The notes under the pieces were generated by a model. It was given only the letters and a program-made list of their open reading frames with translations. It did not search any database and was not told the DNA's origin. Below are positions 1 through 9,119 of a DNA stretch of 64,000 bases, piece by piece. The position numbers and the translations under genes were made by a program. Numbering within the stretch: the stretch's first letter is position 1; every line of letters starts with the position of its first letter. This stretch comes from Mesorhizobium sp. (GTDB lineage Bacteria; Pseudomonadota; Alphaproteobacteria; Rhizobiales; Rhizobiaceae), in contig NZ_JANJTZ010000056.1 of assembly GCF_024710845.1 (NCBI RefSeq), forward strand, positions 62,001 through 126,000. Reading direction: 5' to 3'.

Positions 1-132
1 GCGCGCCGGCCGGCCAACTCCCGCCTGTCGAGCGCCAAGTTCGCCGGAACCTTCGGCTGGACCGCGCCGGACTGGCGCGACAGCACCGACGCCGTGGTCG
101 CGCGCTTACTTGCCGCGCCACAGTCTGCTTAG
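1..132 (+). CDS. rfbD: dTDP-4-dehydrorhamnose reductase, C-terminal end (partial at window edge)
   Basis: Only the last 43 codons are inside the window, ending at a TAG. The segment contains RPANSRLSSAKF followed by a Trp-rich tail, which matches the conserved C-terminal RPxNSxL motif of RmlD/RfbD, the enzyme that reduces dTDP-4-keto-rhamnose to dTDP-L-rhamnose for surface polysaccharide. A glycosyltransferase lies about 2.3 kb downstream, so a polysaccharide locus may extend to the left. The last 27 bases overlap the 3' end of the convergent pirin-like gene. The family call rests on this short motif alone. Confidence 0.75.
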   Translation, partial: ARRPANSRLSSAKFAGTFGWTAPDWRDSTDAVVARLLAAPQSA

Positions 133-915
133 CGGAGCCAGCTTCTTCACCGCACGTACCGCAAAGGCCGGGGGTATCTTCGGATTGTCCCCTACCGTGC
201 CCTTCCTGGTGACCGTCGCGGCCGGATCGATCAGGAAGGCGACCACCAGGGATGCCTCTTTCGCCTGAAGCAAAAGATGTCCACCGCCCGGCTGCAATCC
301 CTGTTCTCCTTCGGCGAAGGAGTGGTCGCCGGCTGCGATCCGGCCGCTGAAGACGTAGAAGTAGAGATCGCGTCCTTCCCTAGCCGGGAACTCCGCCGAC
401 GCACCCTGTTCCAGCCTGATATCGAAGAAATCGACCGCGTTGCGCACGAAGAACGGGGCGTCGCCCCCTTCCGGTCCGAACAGGTGCCGCCAGGCGTTTG
501 GAGCGGCCGGTGGGACAGGCCCATACTGTATGCCGGGCCCAAGATTGGCCTCGCGCGGCCGGACGAATATCTGAAGCATCCGCAGCGGCGGGTCGCTGGG
601 CAGCGTCTCTTCCGAATGCCAGAAGCTGCGGCCGGCGTTCATCACCATCAGATGCCTCCCGTCGATCACGAGCGGCCCCGTCGCCTTGTCGTCGTGGCGC
701 ATGACGCCATCGGGCACCCACGAGACGATCTCGTCGTTTCGGTGCTCGTGCATTGCGATGAGGCGGCCGGGATGAAGGATCGATTCCACGATCATCGCCA
801 GCGGGCCGTGCCCGTGGTCGCGGGTCCTCGGCATCAGCCATCCCGGCATGTTGGCGTGGATGATGAACCCGCCCATGTCCCGGACGATGAGTGTGCGACC
901 ACCTTTCAGCAGCAT
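106..915 (-). CDS. Pirin-like bicupin protein
   Basis: 269 residues. The N-terminal half reads as a cupin with the pirin-type metal-site pattern MHEHRNDEIVSWV (about residues 55-67) and a later HSEET element. The C-terminal half carries a second cupin-like strand pattern ending in FYVFSG. Pirin and YhaK-type proteins are iron-binding bicupins with roles ranging from quercetinase activity to redox sensing, so no substrate can be assigned. The ATG at 915 is 48 bp from the end of the DUF2793 gene, which reads the same way. A second, canonical pirin lies at 59.3-60.2 kb, so the window has two diverged members. Confidence 0.8.
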   Translation of the reverse strand: MLLKGGRTLIVRDMGGFIIHANMPGWLMPRTRDHGHGPLAMIVESILHPGRLIAMHEHRNDEIVSWVPDGVMRHDDKATGPLVIDGRHLMVMNAGRSFWHSEETLPSDPPLRMLQIFVRPREANLGPGIQYGPVPPAAPNAWRHLFGPEGGDAPFFVRNAVDFFDIRLEQGASAEFPAREGRDLYFYVFSGRIAAGDHSFAEGEQGLQPGGGHLLLQAKEASLVVAFLIDPAATVTRKGTVGDNPKIPPAFAVRAVKKLAPLSRLWRGK

Positions 916-963
916 GGCAACGGCCCGTCACGACAACAGGATCGAACGCTATAGCTGAAATCG

Positions 964-2280
964 TCATGACACCACCGCCCCGTCCGGAAAGCGCCAGCTG
1001 GTTCCGTCCGACACGGCCATACGCCGGTTCGAGCTGCCGTCGGAGACGTAGACCATCTGCCCCTCCGGCGCGGCCGAGGGTAGGCCCGCGACCGTATAGG
1101 ACCTCAGCATCAGATGGCGTTCGGCCGTGACGACCGTATTGGCGCCCCCCATCTACAGGTCGACGCCGGCACTGTCGCCAAGGCGGACGTGGCCGTCGAC
1201 CAGCCGAAGCATCGTGAGGTTCGCCGTTCCTCCCGCCGTGCAGGCGAAAAAATACATCTCCGTTCCCTGCGCCGTGTCGGTCCATGCCTGGGTGGCGGCA
1301 ACGACGAAACCGCCCCGCGTGCCGGCGCTGTAGGCGGTGCCACCGTATCCGAACGCCGCAAGGTTCAGCAGCTGGTCGCCCGTCGCGATGGCCGAAGGCG
1401 AAGCGCCCGTGCCGCGCGCCTTGCGGAAGGTGACGTTCGCCCCGCCCGCGGACGAGCTGTAGTTGTCATAGAGAATCCGCGTCGTTGTTCCCTCGTTGGA
1501 GAAATGGACGAACGTGCCCGAAGGCCCCGATTGCGGGACATGAGAGACGCCGTGGACCTTCAGCGTACCCGTCATCGTGTCGCCCTGCCGGGCCAGCGCA
1601 TAGCGCTTCGTGGCGATGCCGAGATCGTCTGTCGGATCGCCGGCGACCGTGGCCAGGCCCGTCGCCGCGTCCACCACCAGCGCCTCGACCCATGCGCTGC
1701 CGTCGGGCGACACCTTCACCGAGAAGTCGTCCTCGCCGGCCAAGCCGAACTCGGCCCGGCCGGAAAAGCCGGTCTGGAACAGCACCGAAGCGGTGTCGCC
1801 GGCCGCCGCCTTGTTGATCTTCAGCCGGTGGTCGCCGCCGTCATGGCTGAACAGGCTGGCGGGGCTTGCAACGGCAAGCCTGTTCGCGGCGTTGGCGGTC
1901 GCATTGACGCCGACCAGCGGCGCGGGGTTGAGACCCGCCGCGACGGCATCCACCCAGTCGGATCCGTCGAAGACCGCGAGCGTTTCCTCGTCCCCGATCC
2001 AGGCGATCCAGCCGGCCAAAGGTGCGATCACCGCCCAGCCGCCCAGGCGCGACACGGCGAGCTTGCCGGCATGGCCGCTCCAGGCGCCGGTGGGTGCTGC
2101 GCCGACGATATAGCGGTCGCCTTCCTCCGGCGCCACCGGCGGGTCCGGGACGGTCCGCGACAGGACGGCAAGCTGCACCACCGCGTCGAGGATCTCGAGC
2201 GCCTGGTTGTGGGTCACGTGCTTCTGCGCCTGAGACGGCATGATGTAGGGCAAGTTCAGGGTGAGGGTCTGGTCTGCCAT
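964..2280 (-). pseudogene. DUF2793 family protein, split by an in-frame amber codon
   Basis: The reading frame opens at the ATG at 2280 with a SQAQKHVTHNQAL motif, which I recognise as the N-terminal signature of DUF2793 proteins, often found with phage-tail or gene-transfer-agent-like genes. After 375 codons it meets TAG at 1155-1153, immediately followed by ATG at 1152, and continues in the same frame for 62 residues to a natural end (FPDGAVVS). Those 62 residues contain RSYTVAGLPSAAPEGQ and YVSDGSSNRR, which look like the normal C-terminus of this family. The intact protein would be 438 residues, and a CAG to TAG change would restore it. Real nonsense mutation, sequencing error or reinitiation at the ATG cannot be separated here. 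Confidence 0.75.
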
Positions 2281-2468
2281 GGCTTTCTCCGCGTTCGTCG
2301 CGCCGAGAATCGCCCGGCGCGGGGAACCGGTTGATCGTTTTGGCGGGCGGCGGCGTCGCGGATCACCACCTCGTCCGGCGCAACCGTCTGAAGGTGCTCA
2401 TCGAATCGCACCGCCTTGCGCCGATACGATCGGCGCCGGCCGCGAATTCGATCCACGTGCGGAAAATG

Positions 2469-3392
2469 TCAGAGGCGGTTGATGGCCGACGCGATGTAGA
2501 GGCTCGCCTGGCCTTTCTTCGTCTGGCGGTGGATGCCGCTGCGCCAGAGTCCGAACAGACGCCCGGGCAGCCGCATGCCCCTCAGCGCCGCGAACCGGTC
2601 GAGCACGTCCCTCGCCTCGTCGGTCAGAAGGTCGCGGCAGGCGTCGAGACCGGCGAGGTTGCGGTCGGTCCAGCGCGCGAAGCCGCCGCTGAGCAGGAAG
2701 CCCGACCGCCCGAGCCTCGCCCTCAGCCCGTCGTTCGAGCCGACGAGGTTGCCGACATGCTGGCGGTAGTCGACGCGCGGCTCCGGCGAATAGTGGAAAT
2801 TGCCGCCCGCCCCCGTCACCATCATGTAGCACCACCAGTCGTGGCTGACGAAGCCGCTGCGGCGCGACGCTTCCGCCATGAGGTCGCGCGCGGCGCGGTT
2901 CATCACCATCGTGTTGCCGCCGGCGATCGACTGCACGATCGCGTTCCTGAACGAGGGCGGTTCGGCAAACAGCGGCGACAGGCCGACCGGCCTGCCTTCG
3001 ATGTCGACGGTGCGCGTGCGGCCGCCGTAGACCGCCGGTATGTCTGCCGGCTGGCGCGACAGCCAGGCGATCGCCGCCTCCAGCTTATCGGTTGCCCAGA
3101 CGTCGTCCTGGTCGCAGAAGGCGTAATAGTCGGCCGCGATGTCCTCGTTGACCATCAACGAGCGGAAATTCTCGGCAAATCCCTGTCCCGGCCCGCGAAG
3201 GATGGTGAAGGCGCCCTTGCGCCACTCGGCACCGATCTCGCCGAGGACGCCGAGCGACCCGTCGGTCGAACCGTCGTCGGATATCCACAGGTCGATGTCC
3301 GGCACCGTCTGGCGCGCGAGCGAGGCGAACTGCTCGGCAAGAAAGCGCTCGCCATTGTAGACGCAGGCAAGGATAGCCACCCGAACGGTCAC
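2469..3392 (-). CDS. Glycosyltransferase family 2
   Basis: 307 residues from the GTG at 3392. The protein begins VTVRVAILACVYNGERFL, followed by WISDDGSTDGS and AFCDQDDVW, the nucleotide-sugar binding and DxD-like motifs of GT-A fold family 2 enzymes. SHDWWCYMM further on resembles the acceptor-side region of rhamnosyl or galactosyl transferases. An upstream in-frame ATG at 3437 would add 15 basic residues of low plausibility and run toward the tRNA gene. The GTG start puts VAILACVYNG at the expected N-terminus and has a GGGAAAGG stretch about 6 bases upstream. With the rmlD remnant nearby, a role in rhamnose-containing surface polysaccharide is a reasonable inference. Confidence 0.82.
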   Translation of the reverse strand: MTVRVAILACVYNGERFLAEQFASLARQTVPDIDLWISDDGSTDGSLGVLGEIGAEWRKGAFTILRGPGQGFAENFRSLMVNEDIAADYYAFCDQDDVWATDKLEAAIAWLSRQPADIPAVYGGRTRTVDIEGRPVGLSPLFAEPPSFRNAIVQSIAGGNTMVMNRAARDLMAEASRRSGFVSHDWWCYMMVTGAGGNFHYSPEPRVDYRQHVGNLVGSNDGLRARLGRSGFLLSGGFARWTDRNLAGLDACRDLLTDEARDVLDRFAALRGMRLPGRLFGLWRSGIHRQTKKGQASLYIASAINRL

Positions 3393-3450
3393 GCGCAGCC
3401 TTTCCCGTCGCGAAAGCGAAACAATTCCGGCGGGCACATGTCGAAGAGGA

Positions 3451-3525
3451 TGGCTGGGGCGCCTGGATTCGAACCAGGGAATGGCGGTACCAAAAACCGC
3501 TGCCTTACCACTTGGCTACGCCCCA
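3451..3525 (-). tRNA. trnQ: tRNA-Gln (UUG anticodon)
   Basis: The reverse complement begins TGGGGCG, which pairs with CGCCCCA near the 3' end. It has a D-loop with GTAGCCAAGTGGTAAGGC, an anticodon stem-loop whose loop reads TTTTGGT with anticodon TTG, and a T-arm containing GGTTCGAATCC. The discriminator base is G, and the 3' CCA is encoded (positions 3453-3451). Together these identify tRNA-Gln(UUG). The gene sits alone between the glycosyltransferase and bioY, on the same strand. Confidence 0.97.
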
Positions 3526-3613
3526 ATCCGGCAGGCCGCCAGAATGATGGCGGCCTTATAGTGGTTCGACGATCGGCGCGCAACGCGGCGGCGGAACGAT
3601 CCCCGGCGTTGTT

Positions 3614-4216
3614 TCACCTCTTCGCGGCGAAGCCGGCGAAGAGAGACCAGATCGCCGGCACCAGCGCTGAAGCCAGCGCCACCTTGATCAGGTCGGCGAC
3701 AATGAAGGGCGCCACGCCGAAGGTCCAGGCCTTGTCCACGCCGATCAGCGTCGCCAGCCAGGCGAAGCCCATCGCCATCATCACGGCTTCCGCGACCAGC
3801 ATCGCGCCGAACAGCTTGAACGGGTTGCGGTCAAAGCCGCGGTCCGCGGCCCAGCCGACGATCGCGGCCATGGCGACGAAGCCGGCGAGATAGCCGCCAG
3901 TGGAGCCCAGCATATAGGCGATGCCGATGCCCTTCTCCGGCGTGCCCTGGAACACGGGGAAGCCCGCCGCGCCCTCGGCCATGTAGAGCAGCAGCGTCGC
4001 CAGCCCGAGACGGAAGCCGAAGGTGGCGGCGATCATCAGCACAGCCAGCGTCTGCAGCGACAGGTCGACGGGGCCGAGCACGACCTTGGTCTTGGCCGAG
4101 AGCGTCAAGAGCAGCGTGCCGGCGACGACGAGGGCCGCCTGCGCGGCAAGGCGCGCCAAGCCGCTTTGCGGCAGGGCCAGGCTGACGAGCGGACGCATCA
4201 CAATTGCATTGGACAT
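3614..4216 (-). CDS. bioY: Biotin transporter BioY (ECF S-component)
   Basis: 200 residues with about six hydrophobic segments. The order matches BioY: an N-terminal helix (AALVVAGTLLLTLSAKTKV), the VDLSLQTLAVLMIAATFG element, and the GxxxGYLAGF region (TGGYLAGFVAM) that forms the biotin pocket. BioY is the substrate-binding subunit of an energy-coupling-factor vitamin transporter and can work alone or with EcfAT; no ATPase genes are next to it. The gene is divergent from the metallo-hydrolase, sharing a 129-bp gap. I looked there for the BioR-type palindrome known to control biotin genes in alphaproteobacteria and did not find one. Confidence 0.93.
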   Translation of the reverse strand: MSNAIVMRPLVSLALPQSGLARLAAQAALVVAGTLLLTLSAKTKVVLGPVDLSLQTLAVLMIAATFGFRLGLATLLLYMAEGAAGFPVFQGTPEKGIGIAYMLGSTGGYLAGFVAMAAIVGWAADRGFDRNPFKLFGAMLVAEAVMMAMGFAWLATLIGVDKAWTFGVAPFIVADLIKVALASALVPAIWSLFAGFAAKR

Positions 4217-4345
4217 TCGTTGTTTCCCTCACACAGCGGCCGCGCTACGGCCGGTCCTCATCCGGGTTTCGGTATATTGGCTTCCATGATATGCGGCAAC
4301 CGCTTTCGCCCCTCCACGGGCCGCTCATCCCAGGACGTTTTGCCC

Positions 4346-5251
4346 ATGGCCATCGAGTTCCAGACCGCCTTCGACCCGGCCTACGGATCCGCCGTTCCGG
4401 TGGCCGAGGGCGTGTCCCGGCTGACCGTCAACAACCCCAGCGCCTTCACCTTCCACGGCACAAACACCTATCTCGTCGGCACCGAAACTCTCGCCGTCGT
4501 CGACCCCGGCCCCGAAGATGACGCGCATTTAGAAGCACTTGGGCGCGCGATCGCCGGCCGGCCGGTCAGCCACATCTTCGTCACGCATACGCATCGCGAC
4601 CACTCGCCGCTGACGGCCCGGCTGAAGCAATCGACCGGCGCGACTGTCGTCGCCGAAGGTCCGCACCGCTCGGCGCGGCCGCTGCGCATCGGCGAGATCA
4701 ATCCGCTCGACGCGAGCGGCGACCTCGATTTCACACCCGATGTGCACCTGTCGGACGGCGATGTCGTCCAGGGCGACGGCTGGGCGATCCACGGCGTCTT
4801 CACGCCCGGCCACGCCGCCAACCACATGTCGTTCGGGCTGGAGGGGACAGGCGTCCTGTTCTCCGGCGACCATGTCATGGCATGGTCCACCTCGATCGTC
4901 GCGCCGCCGGACGGATCGATGTCCGACTACATGGCCTCGCTCGACCGGCTGCTCGCGCGCGACGACCGCCTCTACCTGCCCGGCCATGGCGGTCCGCTGC
5001 GCAAGCCGCTGCCCTTCCTGCGCGGGCTCAAGGCGCACCGCAGGATGCGCGAGCGCGCCATCCTCGAGCGCCTGCGCGGCGGCGACCGCACCATCCCCGA
5101 CATGGTCAGGGCGATCTACCGCGACACCGATCCGCGGCTGCACGGCGCGGCCGGCCTCTCGGTGCTGGCGCATATCGAGGACCTCGTCGCCAAAGGCGCC
5201 GCGATCGCCGAGGCGGACGTGTCGATCGACGGCGTCTACCGGGCGGCCTAG
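4346..5251 (+). CDS. Metallo-beta-lactamase-fold hydrolase (LACTB2/glyoxalase II-like)
   Basis: 301 residues from the ATG at 4346. The zinc-binding signature is THTHRDHSP (HxHxDH), followed by TPGHAANH and SGDHVM, then PGHGGPL near residue 215. The last quarter has a winged-helix-like DMVRAIYRDTD segment typical of the LACTB2-like branch of the superfamily. Family members hydrolyse thioesters, phosphodiesters or RNA, so the substrate is not known. An upstream in-frame ATG at 4166 would overlap divergent bioY and lacks family similarity, so 4346 was chosen. Confidence 0.88.
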   Translation: MAIEFQTAFDPAYGSAVPVAEGVSRLTVNNPSAFTFHGTNTYLVGTETLAVVDPGPEDDAHLEALGRAIAGRPVSHIFVTHTHRDHSPLTARLKQSTGATVVAEGPHRSARPLRIGEINPLDASGDLDFTPDVHLSDGDVVQGDGWAIHGVFTPGHAANHMSFGLEGTGVLFSGDHVMAWSTSIVAPPDGSMSDYMASLDRLLARDDRLYLPGHGGPLRKPLPFLRGLKAHRRMRERAILERLRGGDRTIPDMVRAIYRDTDPRLHGAAGLSVLAHIEDLVAKGAAIAEADVSIDGVYRAA

Positions 5252-5457
5252 GTCTTCACGGCAAGCGCCCTGAGCGAATCGGCGTCGGAGCTACAGTCCG
5301 CAGGCAGCCTTGTTCCGGACGTCGGCGAGACGGTCGCCTCCACCGGCTCTGCCGCGGTGCATTTCGGTCGCTATTCACACGGAAGCCGAGTTGTTATGCT
5401 CACCTCGAGGCGGATGCTGAACTCACGCCACCGCCGGTACAACAGGGGGTGAACCTC

Positions 5458-5841
5458 ATGAAGTACATCGTGCCGATTGCCGTGATCGGCGTCGTGCTTC
5501 TTCAGGCGAGCGGCGCGATTCCGATGTCGAGTGTCGGCGGGGCGATGACGATCGCGCTGGCATTTCTCCTCGCCGCGCTGGCTGTCGGGATCCACGAGGC
5601 ATGGACGAACAAGCGCGGCGTGCTCGGCTGGATCATCAACATCGTCGTCGCGCTCGTCGGCGCCCTCCTGGTCGCCCAGGTCGGCGAACTCGTCCTGCTG
5701 CCGATCCTCATGCTCATGGACGTAAGAGGCTCGCTCGCGGCCACGGGAGGGTTCCCGATGTATGTCGGCCTCGCCTGTATGATGCTCCTCACGCTGCTGG
5801 GATCGTGGGGCGCGCTGTGGGTCGTGAACCGCTGGCGATGA
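5458..5841 (+). CDS. Small polytopic membrane protein, unknown function
   Basis: 127 residues starting at the ATG at 5458, with a purine-rich GGGGGTGA about 5 bases upstream. Four hydrophobic stretches can be seen at about residues 3-22, 26-46, 57-82 and 98-122, so the protein should cross the inner membrane three or four times. Short charged loops (HEAWTNKRG; MDVRG) separate them. I see no catalytic motif and do not recognise a family. The gene is 206 bp downstream of the metallo-hydrolase and probably has its own promoter. Confidence 0.65.
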   Translation: MKYIVPIAVIGVVLLQASGAIPMSSVGGAMTIALAFLLAALAVGIHEAWTNKRGVLGWIINIVVALVGALLVAQVGELVLLPILMLMDVRGSLAATGGFPMYVGLACMMLLTLLGSWGALWVVNRWR

Positions 5842-5982
5842 GCTTGCTCGGTGGCGAGCAAGTGATCGACGCGACTGCTCATTGGGCGCGATCGGCCTTC
5901 GCCATTGCGATCTGACGACGGCGGTATGGTCTTCACATGACCCGGTTCAACCCGAATCCCGGCTCAGGCGAACAATCCACCC

Positions 5983-6765
5983 CTACCCCGCAACCGGCTC
6001 GCCCTTCACCGCCGCGTCCAGATCCGCGAGAAAACGCTCGATCCGCTGTGCGTTGTCGCCGAGGTCGTGCCTTCCCCAGCGCGACACCGAGCGCATGTCG
6101 ACATAGACCGCGGCGTCCTCGTCGGTGACCCGCACCGCCACGTCCACCGGGAAGCCGACGAAGAACGTATAGGCGACGATCTCGATGGTGAGATCGCTCT
6201 GCCCCTCGGCCAGCTGCGGGTCGCCGCGCACGGTCCAGCCGCGATCCTTCGCCAGCTTGACGATCGCCTGCACCACCAGGTCGGGCGCCACCTCGTAGCG
6301 GCGGCCGATGACGCCCGGATAATTTTCGAGCTGCAGTTCGGCGTCCTGCGGCGTCGGCGGGGCGACGGGGTTCATGGCGCCATGGCGCTCAGCCGCCGCC
6401 AGCGGCAGCTGCGGCGGATTGACCACGTCGGTCGAGATGTCCGTCAGCGACGGCAGCGTCACGCCTTTCCAGGCGGATAGGAGGAAGGGTGCGGCGACCG
6501 CGAGCGCGATCAGGGCGCCGGCGGCCGAATCGCGCCCGGCCCGGTCGCCGCGCGTCCACAGGCGGTAAAAGCCGAAGGCGGCGCAGCCGAGCGCCGCGAT
6601 GGCGAGCGAACCGACGATGCCGAGCAGCCAGAAGAACGAGATCGTGTCGACGAGCCCGAACCTGTGGCCGAGCCCCGACATGACGAACAGGACGGCGGCG
6701 AAGGATGACAGGCGCCGCGACCAGCGGGCCGCGTGCGAAATGCGCCGTTCGACGACTGCCGCCAT
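5983..6765 (-). CDS. DUF1499 domain membrane protein
   Basis: 260 residues. The N-terminal 110 residues hold three hydrophobic segments (near 22-38, 43-68 and 83-98). The soluble C-terminal part (about 140-255) contains NYPGVIGRRYEVAPDLV, RGWTVRGDP and RVTDEDAAVYVDMRSVSRWG, which fits DUF1499. This family is often exported or membrane-linked and has no established biochemical role. The gene follows the acyl-CoA ligase on the same strand after 90 bp, with a 10-bp inverted repeat directly upstream of its start codon, so it may be transcribed separately. Confidence 0.8.
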   Translation of the reverse strand: MAAVVERRISHAARWSRRLSSFAAVLFVMSGLGHRFGLVDTISFFWLLGIVGSLAIAALGCAAFGFYRLWTRGDRAGRDSAAGALIALAVAAPFLLSAWKGVTLPSLTDISTDVVNPPQLPLAAAERHGAMNPVAPPTPQDAELQLENYPGVIGRRYEVAPDLVVQAIVKLAKDRGWTVRGDPQLAEGQSDLTIEIVAYTFFVGFPVDVAVRVTDEDAAVYVDMRSVSRWGRHDLGDNAQRIERFLADLDAAVKGEPVAG

Positions 6766-6803
6766 GTGACCGCCGATTCCCTCAGGTGAATGCCGGCGGT
6801 CAC
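6766..6803. other. 10-bp perfect inverted repeat before the DUF1499 gene
   Basis: GTGACCGCCG (6766-6775) and CGGCGGTCAC (6794-6803) are perfect reverse complements separated by 18 bases. The pair abuts the start codon of the DUF1499 gene and lies about 50 bp past the stop of the acyl-CoA ligase gene. It could end ligase transcription or be an operator or translation-control hairpin for the downstream gene. No T-run follows it, so a standard intrinsic terminator is not clearly supported. Confidence 0.35.
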
Positions 6804-6855
6804 TTATGCCGATTTGGCCGGGAACTCAAAGTCCCCGGGCGGGCATCGATGCCGC

Positions 6856-8481
6856 TTACGCCGGCAGCTTGTATTCCTTGAACTGGTTGCGCAGCGTGAT
6901 CTTCTGGATCTTGCCGGTGGCCGTATGCGGGATCTCGTCGACGAAGACCACGTCGTCGGGCATCCACCATTTGGCGATCTTGCCATCCATGTAGGCGAGG
7001 ATCTGCTCCTTGGTCGTGTCCTTGCCAGCCTTCCTGACGACGACCAGCAAGGGCCGCTCGTCCCACTTCGGATGCGCGATGCCGATCACGGCGGCTTCCG
7101 CGACATCGGGGTGGCCCACCGCCAGGTTTTCCAGTTCGATCGAGGAGATCCACTCGCCGCCCGACTTGATCACGTCCTTCGAGCGGTCGGTGATCTGCAT
7201 GTAGCCGTTGGCGTTGATGTGGGCGACGTCGCCCGTGTCGAACCAGCCCTCTGAGTCGAACTGGTCCTTGCCGGCGCCGCCGTAGTAGCCCCTGGCCACT
7301 GCCGGCCCGCGCACCTTGAGCCGGCCGAAGGTCTTGCCGTCCCAGGGCAGTTCGCGGTCGTGGTCGTCGGTCACCTTCATCTCGACGCCGAAGGGCGCCC
7401 AGCCCTGCGTCTGCTTGACGTCCAGCAGCGCATCGCCGGTGAAATCCTGGTATTCCGGCTTCATCGTGCACAGCGAGCCGAGCGGGCTCATCTCGGTCAT
7501 GCCCCAGGCGTGGATCACCTGGACGCCGTAGTTCTTCTCGAACTTCTCGGTGATGGCGCGCGGGCAGGCCGAACCGCCGATGACCACCTTGTTGAGATGC
7601 GGCAGCGACAGATTGTTCGCCTCCAGATGCTGCAGCAGCATAAGCCAGACCGTCGGCACCGCCGCCGAGAATGTCACCTTCTCGGTATCAAGCAGCTCGT
7701 AGATCGAAGCGCCGTCCATCTTGCCGCCGGGCATGACCATCTTGGCGCCGATCATCGGCGCGCTCTGGCCGAGGCCCCAGGCGTTGGCATGGAACATCGG
7801 CACCACCGGCAGGATCACGTCGCGCGACGAGATGCCCATCGCGTCCGGCATCGCCGCCATCATCGCGTGGATGACGTTCGAGCGATGCGAATAGAGTACG
7901 CCCTTCGGGTCGCCCGTCGTGCCGGAGGTGTAGCACATGCCGCAGGCGTCGGCCTCGGCGACGTTGACCCAGTGGAAGTCGCCGTCGGCCTCTGTCAGCC
8001 ATTCCTCGTAGGCGACGACGTTGGGCAGCGCCGTCGCCGGCAGATGCGCCTTGTCGGTCAGCACGATCACCTTCTTCAGCGACGTCACCATCGGCGCGAT
8101 CTTCTCGACCAGCGGCATGAAGGTGAGGTCGACGAACAGCGCCTGGTCTTCGGCGTGGTTCATGATCCAGACCAGCTGTTCGGGAAACAGGCGCGGGTTG
8201 AGCGTGTGGTAGATGCCGCCCATGCCCATGATGCCGAACCAGGCCTCGAGATGGTTGCCGCTGTTCCAGGCAAGCGTGCCGATGCGGTCGGAGCGCTTGA
8301 AACCGTCGCGCTGCAGGCGTTGCGCCACTTTCAGCGCGCGCTCGCGCAGGTCCTTGTAGGTCGTGCGCACGATCGGCCCTTCGACCGAGCGCGACACGAT
8401 CTCGCGGTGACCGTGCTGCCGCGCGGCGTGATCGATCAACTTGTGGCAGACCAGCGGCCACTCCTGCATCAGTCCAAGCAT
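6856..8481 (-). CDS. Fatty acyl-CoA ligase (AMP-forming, medium/long chain)
   Basis: 541 residues, the usual length for this class. The AMP-binding P-loop is [16 protein letters not shown] (about residues 180-195), the A5-like element is [10 protein letters not shown], the A7 motif is [12 protein letters not shown], and the C-terminal catalytic lysine motif is TGKIQKI near residue 520. It activates a carboxylic acid to its acyl-CoA through an acyl-adenylate. The sequence is closest in style to the AlkK/medium-chain branch, but chain length cannot be fixed from sequence alone. No other beta-oxidation gene is adjacent. The start at 8481 gives the expected [11 protein letters not shown]-terminus. 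Confidence 0.93.
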   Translation of the reverse strand: MLGLMQEWPLVCHKLIDHAARQHGHREIVSRSVEGPIVRTTYKDLRERALKVAQRLQRDGFKRSDRIGTLAWNSGNHLEAWFGIMGMGGIYHTLNPRLFPEQLVWIMNHAEDQALFVDLTFMPLVEKIAPMVTSLKKVIVLTDKAHLPATALPNVVAYEEWLTEADGDFHWVNVAEADACGMCYTSGTTGDPKGVLYSHRSNVIHAMMAAMPDAMGISSRDVILPVVPMFHANAWGLGQSAPMIGAKMVMPGGKMDGASIYELLDTEKVTFSAAVPTVWLMLLQHLEANNLSLPHLNKVVIGGSACPRAITEKFEKNYGVQVIHAWGMTEMSPLGSLCTMKPEYQDFTGDALLDVKQTQGWAPFGVEMKVTDDHDRELPWDGKTFGRLKVRGPAVARGYYGGAGKDQFDSEGWFDTGDVAHINANGYMQITDRSKDVIKSGGEWISSIELENLAVGHPDVAEAAVIGIAHPKWDERPLLVVVRKAGKDTTKEQILAYMDGKIAKWWMPDDVVFVDEIPHTATGKIQKITLRNQFKEYKLPA

Positions 8482-8648
8482 CAGAATCCTCCCGGAAATG
8501 TCCGCGCGAATTTCGTGTGGCGCGAAGCGCTTGTCCAGTGCCGCCGGAATGACTTTCCGTCAACCTCGCACAGCGCCGCATCCGCCACATTGCGGCCATT
8601 CTCGGCGGGATAGCTCGCCGCGGGCGGACTTTGAGGAACGAGACTCAC

Positions 8649-9011
8649 ATGGAAACACATGTGGCCCAGGCGCCAGCCGCCGTCACGCACTCGCTCGAAA
8701 TGGTCGAGCTCGAATTCGCGCTCGATCTGGAAGACGTGAAAACCGGCTTCGACGAAGCGGCGGGTGCCGCGGCGAAGGCGACCGGCGGCGCGCTTCTCTT
8801 CACCATGCCGACGGCGGCCATTGCCGATTGCAGCCGCGTCGCGGTCATCAGCCTCGGCGAGGGGGACGAGCGCGAACTCGTCCTGGTGATCCTCGGCGAG
8901 GACGGGATCAGCACCCGCATCGAGACGGTCGCCGAAAGCAGCAACCCGATCGCGGCCCTCGCCCGCTCCTGGTCCAGCGTCATGGAGCGGATGCCGGCGA
9001 TCGCCGCCTGA
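8649..9011 (+). CDS. Conserved-looking 120-residue protein, unknown function
   Basis: I do not recognise this protein. It begins at the ATG at 8649, with GAGGAACGAG ending about 6 bases upstream; a TTG 18 bases earlier is in frame but not needed. The chain is acidic and Ala-rich with no signal peptide and no long hydrophobic segment, so it should be cytosolic. It shows an alternating pattern (MVELEFALDLEDV, then LVLVILGEDGISTRIE) suggesting a small alpha/beta fold. Codon use matches the neighbours. It is divergent from the acyl-CoA ligase and 108 bp upstream of the aminotransferase. Confidence 0.6.
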   Translation: METHVAQAPAAVTHSLEMVELEFALDLEDVKTGFDEAAGAAAKATGGALLFTMPTAAIADCSRVAVISLGEGDERELVLVILGEDGISTRIETVAESSNPIAALARSWSSVMERMPAIAA

Positions 9012-9119
9012 GCGCGCTGCTGGCGCAAGCTGGCAGAATGCCTTTGGTCCAGCCGGCGCACGGGGTTACTGCACTGCAAAATCTCCGCTAGTCTCTGGCC
9101 GAACCACCGGAGACCGCCC

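Noticed and set aside
2331-3893. Open frame of 520 codons on the plus strand across the tRNA-Gln gene
   Set aside because: It runs antisense through the glycosyltransferase, the tRNA and bioY. The part over the tRNA gives the well-known false peptide text containing GAPGFEPG.
4217-4345. BioR-type operator or biotin-related riboswitch before bioY
   Set aside because: No TTATMKATAA-like palindrome was found and no structured leader is evident.
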